Part shown: positions 26,479 to 34,347 of the stretch, in pieces | Layout: each line of letters starts with the position of its first letter | Numbering within the stretch: position 1 is the stretch's first letter | DNA from: JABDEZ01 sp965276955 | GTDB lineage: Bacteria > Bacteroidota > Bacteroidia > Chitinophagales > Chitinophagaceae | Length of the DNA: 64,000 nt | Direction: 5' to 3' | Assembly (NCBI GenBank): GCA_965276955.1 | Contig: CBDIBP010000020.1 | Span: 87,344-151,343 of the forward strand | Notes under the pieces: model-generated | What the model was told of the DNA's origin: nothing | Seen by the model: the letters and a program-made list of their open reading frames with translations, nothing else | The model's database searches: none | Made by a program: the position numbers and the translations under genes

Positions 26479-27072
26479 CTATACAGCTATGCGTTGCAAA
26501 ATAGCCACAACATAGGGTGCATGTACTTTCACGTCGTGATGGACATGCAGGGGAATTTCCATAAAGTCGCCAGCTTTCATACTAAATACCTTGTCGCCTA
26601 CCCTGCAATCGCATGTACCTTGCAGTATAATAAAGCTCTCCATTTCATCGGCATGCAATTCTTCCTCAATGTCCGTTTCAGACACCAATAGCATTTGCAT
26701 TACAGAGCTTGTATGTGTGAGCATCTTTGCATATCGGCCGTTCCTTATATTTTGCGGTATATCATCTTGCACTAATTGCAGCCAAGACCTATAGTTGGTA
26801 AACTTATTCAAGATGGGCAGATCGTGCCTGTTCATAGATGCTTCTTTCGCCAGGTTGTCTATCAGTGCGCTTATCATATCCTGCATATGTGCAGGAGGTT
26901 CTATAGCTTGTTCCTGAGCATAGGCTTCAAGCGTCATCTGTATCTTGGTTATTTCAGCCTTCACTTCCGTATATATCATCATTTGCAATACTTCTGTTTC
27001 CTCCTGTGGCGACAATTCGCCCAGGCAGTACAGCTCCAGTATCCCAGACTCGATATATTTATGTACGTCCAT
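26479..27072 (-). CDS. cupin-type anti-sigma factor-like protein
   Basis: The ATG at 27072 gives 197 residues; the longer frame uses GTG. The N-terminus (HKYIESGILELYCLGELSPQ) is the short helical anti-sigma domain seen in many membrane anti-sigma factors. The C-terminal ~90 residues are a cupin (ELHADEMESFIILQG ... CRVGD, PLHVHHDV) with metal-binding-type His/Glu. The layout resembles ChrR, a soluble anti-sigma factor whose cupin senses a signal. Unlike typical cases, no sigma-factor gene is adjacent: the neighbours are a subtilase and a rhomboid protease. The partner is therefore unknown. Confidence 0.72.
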   Translation of the reverse strand: MDVHKYIESGILELYCLGELSPQEETEVLQMMIYTEVKAEITKIQMTLEAYAQEQAIEPPAHMQDMISALIDNLAKEASMNRHDLPILNKFTNYRSWLQLVQDDIPQNIRNGRYAKMLTHTSSVMQMLLVSETDIEEELHADEMESFIILQGTCDCRVGDKVFSMKAGDFMEIPLHVHHDVKVHAPYVVAILQRIAV

Positions 27073-27201
27073 TTCTTTCCTCACTAATTTATTCTCAACG
27101 CTTTGCGTAATTTTACCAATTAATATTATCAGCTATTTCAGATATTTTATACACACTATCGGGAATGTAAAGTACAGATGTTTTAGCTAAATACAACACT
27201 A

Positions 27202-28236
27202 TCACAAAGCTATCCTCACTGCTGCCAGTAGCACTACAGCAGCAGTAAGCATGACCGTGGTAAGCAATTGCTTTTTGAAAGCATTTTGTTTTTTCATGCC
27301 TGGGTAGTATAGGTAACCAATAGCCATACCGCTGAGCAGTCCGCCAATATGAGCTGCATTGTCGGTATTGCCCTGTAGACCATATAGCAGATTAAGCACC
27401 ACAAAGAAAAGAATGCTCCTGAGCATGGTCTTGCGCATTGTCTTTTCTATGTGGCTGGTGGTAAGTACAGAAAGGAATATACCATACATACCGAAGATAG
27501 CGCCGGATGCGCCAACCCCAACACTTGTTGTGTGCATGGTAATACTTAAAAGCCCGGCGCATATACCTGTGAGTATATATGCCGAGGCAAAACGAAATTT
27601 GCCCAGTAGTGGCTCCAGGAACATACCGATGTACAATAATGCATAGCTGTTCATCAATAAGTGCATTACCCCTGCATGCAGGAACATATAGCTTAGCAAC
27701 CGCCACCACTGGCCATGAATTACCGCCGGTTCAAAATTACCTCCCCATTGCAACAATGTTTGAGCCATGGGATGCAATGGAGATACCCCGCCAAAGACCA
27801 TCGCTATAAAAACGAACACATTGACATAAACAATAAGGGGCGTAACGAGGTAGGTTTTAGAAGGTAATAACGCCCCGTACTTTTCGCGATGCATAGGATG
27901 AATGTTACGGTCCGCATTACCTTGCTCCTGTATTATCTGCGCAACGGCATGTTTATAACGTACTACATTTTGAGTGTTCTGCGCTTCGTCCCACAGGTAT
28001 TCATTAGCCGATGAGCTTTGTACAGTTACCCGTTTATCTTTTGCGGTAATGGTAATGATCTCACTTACAGAAAAATCGTAATTGAGTGTATGGCAAATAA
28101 GGGAATTATCATTAAGTATAACTATAGGCCAGCGTAAACGTGTAACAGCCTTTTGTGCTATTTGCAAATATGCCGTTGGGACCATCTGGTGTATCGATGC
28201 GTCTTCTGTATATCCTCGTCTACTGGCAACTTCCAT
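27202..28236 (-). CDS. rhomboid family intramembrane serine protease
   Basis: The 344-residue protein has a ~130-residue cytoplasmic N-terminal region (with no recognised domain), then six or seven membrane helices. Rhomboid hallmarks are H-A-G-V-M-H-L-L-M-N in the second helix region, catalytic Ser244 in GASGAIFG and catalytic His296 in NAAHIGG. Such enzymes cleave membrane proteins within the bilayer; the target is unknown. The soluble N-terminal extension is longer than in minimal bacterial rhomboids such as GlpG. It has its own promoter candidate 20 bases upstream. Confidence 0.92.
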   Translation of the reverse strand: MEVASRRGYTEDASIHQMVPTAYLQIAQKAVTRLRWPIVILNDNSLICHTLNYDFSVSEIITITAKDKRVTVQSSSANEYLWDEAQNTQNVVRYKHAVAQIIQEQGNADRNIHPMHREKYGALLPSKTYLVTPLIVYVNVFVFIAMVFGGVSPLHPMAQTLLQWGGNFEPAVIHGQWWRLLSYMFLHAGVMHLLMNSYALLYIGMFLEPLLGKFRFASAYILTGICAGLLSITMHTTSVGVGASGAIFGMYGIFLSVLTTSHIEKTMRKTMLRSILFFVVLNLLYGLQGNTDNAAHIGGLLSGMAIGYLYYPGMKKQNAFKKQLLTTVMLTAAVVLLAAVRIAL

Positions 28237-28256
28237 TAACTAAGCCTTAGTTTGCG

Positions 28257-28285
28257 CAAAGGTAAGTATAGACATTGTAAGGCAA
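28257..28285 (-). promoter_or_regulatory. promoter candidate for the rhomboid gene
   Basis: Read leftward, TTG, an 18-base spacer and TACCTTTG fit the Bacteroidota TTTG/TAnnTTTG promoter pattern (a reduced -33 box). The -7 box ends 20 bases before the start codon. Confidence 0.5.
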
Positions 28286-28376
28286 TATTAAATCCTGCAA
28301 AGACCGCATCATTAAAGATGATACCAGCGTATTGCAGATGCAATTATGTATATATTTTTTTCAGTTGGAGGCAAAT

Positions 28377-28404
28377 AAAAAGGCCCCGCAATTTGCAGGG
28401 CCTT
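28377..28404 (-). terminator. intrinsic terminator after the PID-CTERM-like gene
   Basis: An 11-bp stem (AAGGCCCTGCA type, one G-U) with a 3-base loop is followed leftward by TTTATTTG. It ends the unit that starts at 34021. Confidence 0.8.
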
Positions 28405-28421
28405 CTATACATCATCTCTAT

Positions 28422-28637
28422 TTACTTTTCGGTAGTCTCTGTTACTTCAGCTGTTACCGCTTTCTTTTTCATCGATCTTTTTACGCCATAGCTTATACCA
28501 GCTACAATAGCTATGGTAAGGCCGCCGTCAAGTGGCACACTATTGTCGGGGTCGGTTGGCAATGTACCTTGTGCCATTGCCTTTACCGACATGACGGCTA
28601 TTATTGCAAGCAAGAATATTTTTTTACCGAATTTCAT
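28422..28637 (-). CDS. small exported protein with PID-CTERM-like sorting segment
   Basis: This 71-residue protein has a signal peptide (KIFLLAIIAVMSVKAMAQ), a very short spacer (GTLPTDPDNS), then VPLDGGLTIAIVAGISYGVKR and a basic/charged tail. The P-(I/L)-D-G-G motif followed by a hydrophobic stretch and YG-x-K resembles the PID-CTERM sorting-signal family of Bacteroidota, here with almost no mature sequence in front. Family assignment is from memory of that motif. It starts 32 bases after the giant T9SS gene at 28670 and probably shares its transcript. Confidence 0.65.
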   Translation of the reverse strand: MKFGKKIFLLAIIAVMSVKAMAQGTLPTDPDNSVPLDGGLTIAIVAGISYGVKRSMKKKAVTAEVTETTEK

Positions 28638-28669
28638 ATTATATTTTTTATTGTGTTTTAGAGAACAGT

Positions 28670-31600
28670 TTAGTTTTTAATGAAACGTTCAGTAGAAATA
28701 TTATTGCCTGTTGTGGTTCTCACCAGGTAAACACCCGATGGCAGGTCGCCTACGAACATGTTCACATATACATCGCTGCTGTTAAGTGTTCTTACAACCT
28801 GACCTAATGCATTGATGATGCTGATATCCTTAGCACCGGCAAATGCTTTATTGTAGCTGAGGGTGACATTCCTTGTAGCAGGATTAGGAACTATAGATAC
28901 GTTCTGGCTATTATTGATGGTATTGACACCTGTGCTAACCTCGCTAAACAATATCTCCATCCTGTTCTTTCCCTGACTGGTCGTATCACTGTTCACTGTG
29001 AATGGATAGCTTGTACCATTGTTCAACTGTACATAAGCGTTAGTATACTTATCATGCAGTACAGCAATTTTATCTGCTGGCAGGCTATTATCAGTTACTT
29101 GCAGTGTGTATGTGGTTTGTGGTACAGAACTAATGTTCAAAGAGATAACAGTACCATCTATGATACTGCTTGCATCCCGTGTATCCCATGCCAGTTGTTT
29201 GTTGTCTGTACTCAGTGAGCTGATATTGAATTGTGCGTTTGCCATTTTATCAAGGTCACCTGTTTCGCCAGCATTACCTGTAGCACCTTGTTTCATACTC
29301 ATGTGCCATATATCCCAAAATGCATTGCCGTTGTATACCGAAAGTTCAAGCATAGGATAGGTGTTGGTAGTTTTCAGTATACCTGTAGTTGGCGTACTTG
29401 TGCTTTTGCTTGCTTCGTGGAATGTAAGAGTTATATCAGCACCTGTAGTATTGTTAGCAAGGAAGGCTCCGTTAATAGGCAATATGTAGCTTGTTGAGGC
29501 AGCAAAATAGGTTGAGCCATTGGTATAAGTATGCCCGTTGTTCTGTTGTCCTGGTTGCACTACTACAATAGCGTTGAGATTGTTTATATTATCTACTCCA
29601 CTCAAAGCCACTTGCGATGGATAAGGATTAGCTATAAGATTCCAGCCATTTGCAGGTACTGTTTCGGTGATATCGCCTTCGTTCACGGCGCCTGTAGTGG
29701 TAATGGTAACATCATTAGGTATTGCGGTAGCAGCACTGCTGCAATCCTGCCCTTTACTTCCTCTTACAAAAGCGAGTATACCGTTCGGTACCGCACTGCT
29801 TGACTGTACAGCAGGGAAAGCGCCATTGCCATTACTTGTAATGGCAACATAACCACCCGCACCCGGTGTATAGCTGAACACAGATGGATTTGTGCCCGTA
29901 CAAGTAGAGCCAATATTACCCGGAAGACCTGTGATATCAAATGTAGTATACAATTGAGACAGGTCTATATTACTTGTATATGGCTGGCCCAGCAAGCGGA
30001 ATCCGCGCTGGCCCGGTATAAGTGTTTGTATTACTACCTTACCTGTTATGGTACCGGTGCTGGCACCTATACGTGCACCGGCAAGTAATACCAGGCTATC
30101 GTTAGTAGTAAGTGTGCTGCCTGTTGCAACAGAAACAGCATGACCAGCAGTTATTGTCATCTTTGCATTCACATTATGAGTAGCGATGGCAAAGTCATTA
30201 TCAGCTATTATTTTAGACCCTGTACCAGATACCGTCCAGTCAGCGCTAAGAGCGCCAGTGTTGCCGTTAGCTATATGGTATGTTTTGCCATCAGATGTAA
30301 AATCTGACGGATTAGTACCAGTACCGTCTGCGTTACTACCAAAAGTAGTAAGTGCGTTAAGGTTACCGGTCGCTGCAGAATAGTATACCGAAGAGGCATT
30401 AACAACCAGCGTTACTGTATTGTTGGTGCCTGTAAGTACGGTACAGCCACCAGCACTCAAAATGTTAGTTACTGTAAGTACCTGGCCATTGTTAGCTGAT
30501 GTAACAGGCGCGTTGAAGATAAGGTTGCCACTTACATCCGATGTTGCACTTGCAGTTTGCGTAGTGCCACTGGCTATATTGTAGCTTACTGTATAGGTTG
30601 TGCTTGCTGCAAGGCCTGTAAGTGTTATAGCAGCATTACCGCCAGCTGTTGCTGCAGCAGGCTGTATTGTTGTTGCTAACACCTGTGGTGTTGCTGCGCT
30701 CAAAGATGCAGTAATATCGTCTACACGCCAGGTAACAGTAGTGCCAGAGGTAGCGGTGCCACCATAGCCATAAATCCTTACGGTAACGGGTGTGTTAAGC
30801 GCACCAACTGCAGATAATGATGGATTGCTGAAAAGAGCCCATGTACTGTTGTTAACAAAGGTGCCGGAAGCAGTTGCAGTTGCGTAATTATCGATACTTG
30901 TCCTGACCTGGTAACTTACAGGCCCTGTCGATGTGCTCCTGGATCCAAAATTAAGCCCGGTAAGGCTAACTGAGTAACCTGTAGCAGGTGTAAGTGTAAA
31001 AGCAAAATAAACAGTAGTTGCATTATTAAATGCGCCGCTATAAGGTGCTGCCCCAGCATTGTAATTGCCAGATGCGCCGGTATAGCCAGTACTTGCGCTT
31101 GTATTTGATAATAAAGTAGCGGTGCCGCCATTCGTGCCGCCAACGCTAATAGCCGATGTCGTAATGTTACTTACAGAACTACTTGGAGACGCTGTACCTG
31201 TACCACCATCAAAATTAAACCCGGTCGTTCCTGAATTAGATATAGTGCAATTAGGATAAGTAACATTTATCCTTACTTCGTTGCTGGTAACTGAGGCACT
31301 GCAAGGTGCACCATAAGTGCTTACCTCCACTATGTAGTAAGTTCCACCCTGGGCAAAGTTTGGTGTATAGGTTGTACCTGTCTGGCCAGTAATGACAGTG
31401 TACGGGCCACCTGACACCGTTGCAGACTGCCATGAATGCGTTGCCCCTGTACTGCCATCTGTAACCGTAAGCGCTGTACCATTTGTATTCACAAAAATAT
31501 TCTGAGCTGTAGCTGGCGCTATAGAGGTCAATGAACTGCTTATGGCAATATTGCTTCCATTGTCAGTACCATTCACGGTAGGCGATGCTGATACCACACG

Positions 31601-34021
31601 CACCCGGTAAGCGCTACCGGTCGGCATATTAGAAGGTATGGTCGCTGATATGGTTTGTGAACCTGAGTTATCTGCAGCTATGGTACCGATAGTGGTAGGG
31701 GATGTAAATGAACCTGAAGCGTCAGATAATTGTGCTGTAAAGGTGGCACCGTTATAATACAACGCTGGTGTTGTAGGAGTGTATGTAAAGGGCACACTAA
31801 CGGCACTGCCTGCGCATATAGCACTAGATACCGTACCAGTGGCCAGCGTAGCGCTTACATTTACCGTTACTTCATTGCTGGTTTGAGTAGTGCTGCATGG
31901 TGCACCATAGGTTGTAGTAGCTACTACATAATAAGTATTTGGAGCAACAAAGTTAGGCGTATATGATGTACCGGTCTGGCCTGTAATAGTGGTGTATGGC
32001 CCGCCCGATGTTGTTGCATATTGCCATACCCTGCCTGTGGCATTGCCGGCCTCTGTAACGGTCAACGTATTACCATTTGTGCCAGAAGTGATATTTTGAG
32101 CAGTTGCAGGTGCAATGCTCGTTGTTGTATTGCTGATCGTGATATTAGATGCGTTCGAAGATCCGGTAACGGCAGGTACATCTGATACTACACGTACCAG
32201 GTAACCTGCACCTGGTGTGGTAGTACCAGCAATGGTACCTGTTATGGCCTGGCTGCCAGATGCATCGGCGGCTACTGTACCTATTGTGGTAGGTGAAGCG
32301 AAAGACCCGCTGGCGTCAGATAACTGGGCTGTAAATGTTGATGTTCCGTTGGTAAAGTTAGCAGCTGGAGTATATGTAAATGGAACACTTAATGTGCTAC
32401 CCGCACACACAGTGGTGGATACTACACCTGTAGTTATGCTGTTAGATGAAGTTGTAACACCAATGGCTGTTGGCCCGTAAACTGTCTGCGCTGGCGATAC
32501 GCTGTTATTATTTATGGCCAGCACCTTAAAGGTATAAGATGTAGCAGAGGTCAAACCTGTGACCGTAAAAGTAGTTGGGTAGCTGCTTACAGTAAGTGCG
32601 GTTTGCGATGCGCCTAAACCCACGCCATTGCCCTGCACATAGTTACCAGTAGTCGTTTCCTGAATTATATACTGCGTGCCGGCCGGGTTGGTGTTCGCGG
32701 TGGTACTGCTTATAGTTACATCAAGCGATGTAAGGGTCGCATTATTAACGGTTGGTGCAGCTGGTACAGCGGCCAGGGTGGTAAAAGTAGCATCTGTACC
32801 ATTGGTAGCCGTAGTGGTTGTTGCATTCACAGCATCTGCACGGTAATGGTATGTAGTATTCGGTGTAAGTCCTGTTACAGCTTTTGAAGTGGCAGTAGCA
32901 GAATAGCCTGCTGCTACGGGGCTTTGAGTGGCAGTAGCACTGTTTCCATATCCCGTTGTAGTACCGTATTCAAAAGTTGCGGTTGTAGATAGGCCCTGTG
33001 CATTTACACTGCCATTAAGCGTAGCGCCTGTCGCAGTGATAGCTGATGCTGCATTTGTGGTGGCCGTAGGTGCACCGGTCACATTAAATGAACTGCTGGT
33101 AGCTGCTGTTAAGGTAGTACCGGAAGTGACCGTAGCTGTTATTGTAGCTGCACTGGCAGAAGAAAGTGTAAGACCCGTAAAAGAAAAAGTATTACCTGAA
33201 GAAATAGTGCTTGTTGTAGTACCGCCTAAAGTACCACCACCCGTATTAGTAAGCGTTACCGTGGTAGAACCCGTAACATCGGTATTGGTACCTGCACCAT
33301 TTTGCGAATTAACAGTAACGGAGAAAGGAGCACCTGCAGCTACACTTGTAGGTATGGACGTGATAGCTAATTGAGTAGGAGCGGCAACTGCAGCTGCTGC
33401 TGTTACGGTGATAGTGGAACCATTAAGTAATCTTACTGTAGTACCCGCAGCTCCGGTACCGTAAGGAACAAAATACAATACCAAAGAAGTATTTGCTGCA
33501 ACAACTACACTACCAGAAAAAGAGTTTGTAGTTGTGCTGGTACCAACCGTGCCAAAAGCAGTAGCGGCGCCTCCGTTATTGGAGTACATCATTCCGAAAC
33601 TTGCAGTACCTGAGCTTACAGTAGTGTTCCATGTAACACCGGAAAGCGTTACAGTATGTGTTGCATCCGCAGTGATAGTAATAGCATAAAATTTGTTAGC
33701 TGTTACTCCAGCGGCAGCACTCGTAGGTGTATTAAATCCTGACCCACTGAGTGCATTATTCGCGGTACCACAAGTAACACCACTGCCACGAGACCAGTTT
33801 GAAAAAGTTGCGCCTGTGGGAGGAGTGGTATATGTAGCAGTGGGAGTTGTGGGGCACGTAACACTTGCACCACCACCAATGGTAACAGTTGTCTGCCCCC
33901 AGCTCATTTGCGCACCAAGCAGTAACACACACATAGCCATCAACCTGGCTGTTATTTTCCCTGGTCGCGCCGTTCGCGTTCGCCTATCCTTTTTCACACC
34001 ATTTCTTGTAGTAAAATTCAT
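28670..34021 (-). CDS. giant secreted Ig/FN3-repeat protein with T9SS type A sorting domain
   Basis: This 1783-residue protein has a long basic signal peptide ending SWGQ (residue 43). A beta-rich N-terminal domain is followed by an Ig-like segment (TQLAITSIPTSVAAGAPFSV), FN3-like modules (GATLNGSVNAQGL ... GLTPNTTYHYRA), and two ~170-residue repeats. Each repeat starts near V-C-A-G-S, contains FTAQLSDASGSF and ends near YGAPCS. Further Ig-like modules and a parallel-beta-like region (ITAGHAVSVATGSTLTTNDSLVLL) follow. The end is a T9SS domain (VSIVPNPATRNV ... STERFIKN). No catalytic motif is seen, so it is likely an adhesin or matrix protein. Composition is very rich in Thr, Ala, Ser and Gly. 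It is preceded by the ATGTTA direct-repeat site. Confidence 0.88.
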   Translation of the reverse strand: MNFTTRNGVKKDRRTRTARPGKITARLMAMCVLLLGAQMSWGQTTVTIGGGASVTCPTTPTATYTTPPTGATFSNWSRGSGVTCGTANNALSGSGFNTPTSAAAGVTANKFYAITITADATHTVTLSGVTWNTTVSSGTASFGMMYSNNGGAATAFGTVGTSTTTNSFSGSVVVAANTSLVLYFVPYGTGAAGTTVRLLNGSTITVTAAAAVAAPTQLAITSIPTSVAAGAPFSVTVNSQNGAGTNTDVTGSTTVTLTNTGGGTLGGTTTSTISSGNTFSFTGLTLSSASAATITATVTSGTTLTAATSSSFNVTGAPTATTNAASAITATGATLNGSVNAQGLSTTATFEYGTTTGYGNSATATQSPVAAGYSATATSKAVTGLTPNTTYHYRADAVNATTTTATNGTDATFTTLAAVPAAPTVNNATLTSLDVTISSTTANTNPAGTQYIIQETTTGNYVQGNGVGLGASQTALTVSSYPTTFTVTGLTSATSYTFKVLAINNNSVSPAQTVYGPTAIGVTTSSNSITTGVVSTTVCAGSTLSVPFTYTPAANFTNGTSTFTAQLSDASGSFASPTTIGTVAADASGSQAITGTIAGTTTPGAGYLVRVVSDVPAVTGSSNASNITISNTTTSIAPATAQNITSGTNGNTLTVTEAGNATGRVWQYATTSGGPYTTITGQTGTSYTPNFVAPNTYYVVATTTYGAPCSTTQTSNEVTVNVSATLATGTVSSAICAGSAVSVPFTYTPTTPALYYNGATFTAQLSDASGSFTSPTTIGTIAADNSGSQTISATIPSNMPTGSAYRVRVVSASPTVNGTDNGSNIAISSSLTSIAPATAQNIFVNTNGTALTVTDGSTGATHSWQSATVSGGPYTVITGQTGTTYTPNFAQGGTYYIVEVSTYGAPCSASVTSNEVRINVTYPNCTISNSGTTGFNFDGGTGTASPSSSVSNITTSAISVGGTNGGTATLLSNTSASTGYTGASGNYNAGAAPYSGAFNNATTVYFAFTLTPATGYSVSLTGLNFGSRSTSTGPVSYQVRTSIDNYATATASGTFVNNSTWALFSNPSLSAVGALNTPVTVRIYGYGGTATSGTTVTWRVDDITASLSAATPQVLATTIQPAAATAGGNAAITLTGLAASTTYTVSYNIASGTTQTASATSDVSGNLIFNAPVTSANNGQVLTVTNILSAGGCTVLTGTNNTVTLVVNASSVYYSAATGNLNALTTFGSNADGTGTNPSDFTSDGKTYHIANGNTGALSADWTVSGTGSKIIADNDFAIATHNVNAKMTITAGHAVSVATGSTLTTNDSLVLLAGARIGASTGTITGKVVIQTLIPGQRGFRLLGQPYTSNIDLSQLYTTFDITGLPGNIGSTCTGTNPSVFSYTPGAGGYVAITSNGNGAFPAVQSSSAVPNGILAFVRGSKGQDCSSAATAIPNDVTITTTGAVNEGDITETVPANGWNLIANPYPSQVALSGVDNINNLNAIVVVQPGQQNNGHTYTNGSTYFAASTSYILPINGAFLANNTTGADITLTFHEASKSTSTPTTGILKTTNTYPMLELSVYNGNAFWDIWHMSMKQGATGNAGETGDLDKMANAQFNISSLSTDNKQLAWDTRDASSIIDGTVISLNISSVPQTTYTLQVTDNSLPADKIAVLHDKYTNAYVQLNNGTSYPFTVNSDTTSQGKNRMEILFSEVSTGVNTINNSQNVSIVPNPATRNVTLSYNKAFAGAKDISIINALGQVVRTLNSSDVYVNMFVGDLPSGVYLVRTTTGNNISTERFIKN

Positions 34022-34084
34022 AAAGTTTTAATTGTTTAAATACTTACCGGGTTAAGAATAAATCAAGAGAGAGCTAAATCTGTG

Positions 34085-34092
34085 CGAAATTA
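34085..34092 (-). promoter_or_regulatory. -7-like box of the 1783-residue protein gene
   Basis: Leftward TAATTTCG differs from TAnnTTTG at one position. It lies 6 bases downstream of the proximal ATGTTA site and 63 bases before the start codon. Confidence 0.35.
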
Positions 34093-34098
34093 GAATTG

Positions 34099-34132
34099 GC
34101 ATGTTACCGATACGGCAAATACATGTTACCAG
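34099..34132 (-). promoter_or_regulatory. paired ATGTTA direct repeats (operator candidate)
   Basis: On the + strand GCATGTTACCGA (34099) and ACATGTTACCAG (34121) are direct repeats exactly 22 bp apart. Identically spaced pairs occur at 41680 and 53153. The pair stands where a -33 box would be expected. Confidence 0.6.
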
Positions 34133-34287
34133 TAGGTGAATAAATCGTTATGCAAACACGCTACAGTGGAAGCATAGCATCAAATAATGACATCAGTATA
34201 GCACAATTATTCAATCAAGACATGATCTCTTAACAATAGACACGGAATGGTTAATAATTGTCATTTTCTTATTCACTTGACACAATA

Positions 34288-34318
34288 TAAAAAGCCCCCT
34301 CAATTGCTTAAGGGGGCT
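34288..34318 (-). terminator. intrinsic terminator of the 2426-residue protein gene
   Basis: A perfect 8-bp G/C stem (AGCCCCCT/AGGGGGCT) with a 10-base loop is followed leftward by TTTT. It lies in the 326-base gap between the two giant genes, whose other half holds the operator candidate and promoter. Confidence 0.85.
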
Positions 34319-34347
34319 CAAGTATCATAAATTCTAATAGTGCTAAA

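Noticed and set aside
32928..33374. 148-codon + strand frame rich in Val/Pro/Ala
   Set aside because: Antisense to the Thr/Gly-rich 1783-residue protein; the composition is simply the complement of Thr/Ala/Gly codons.
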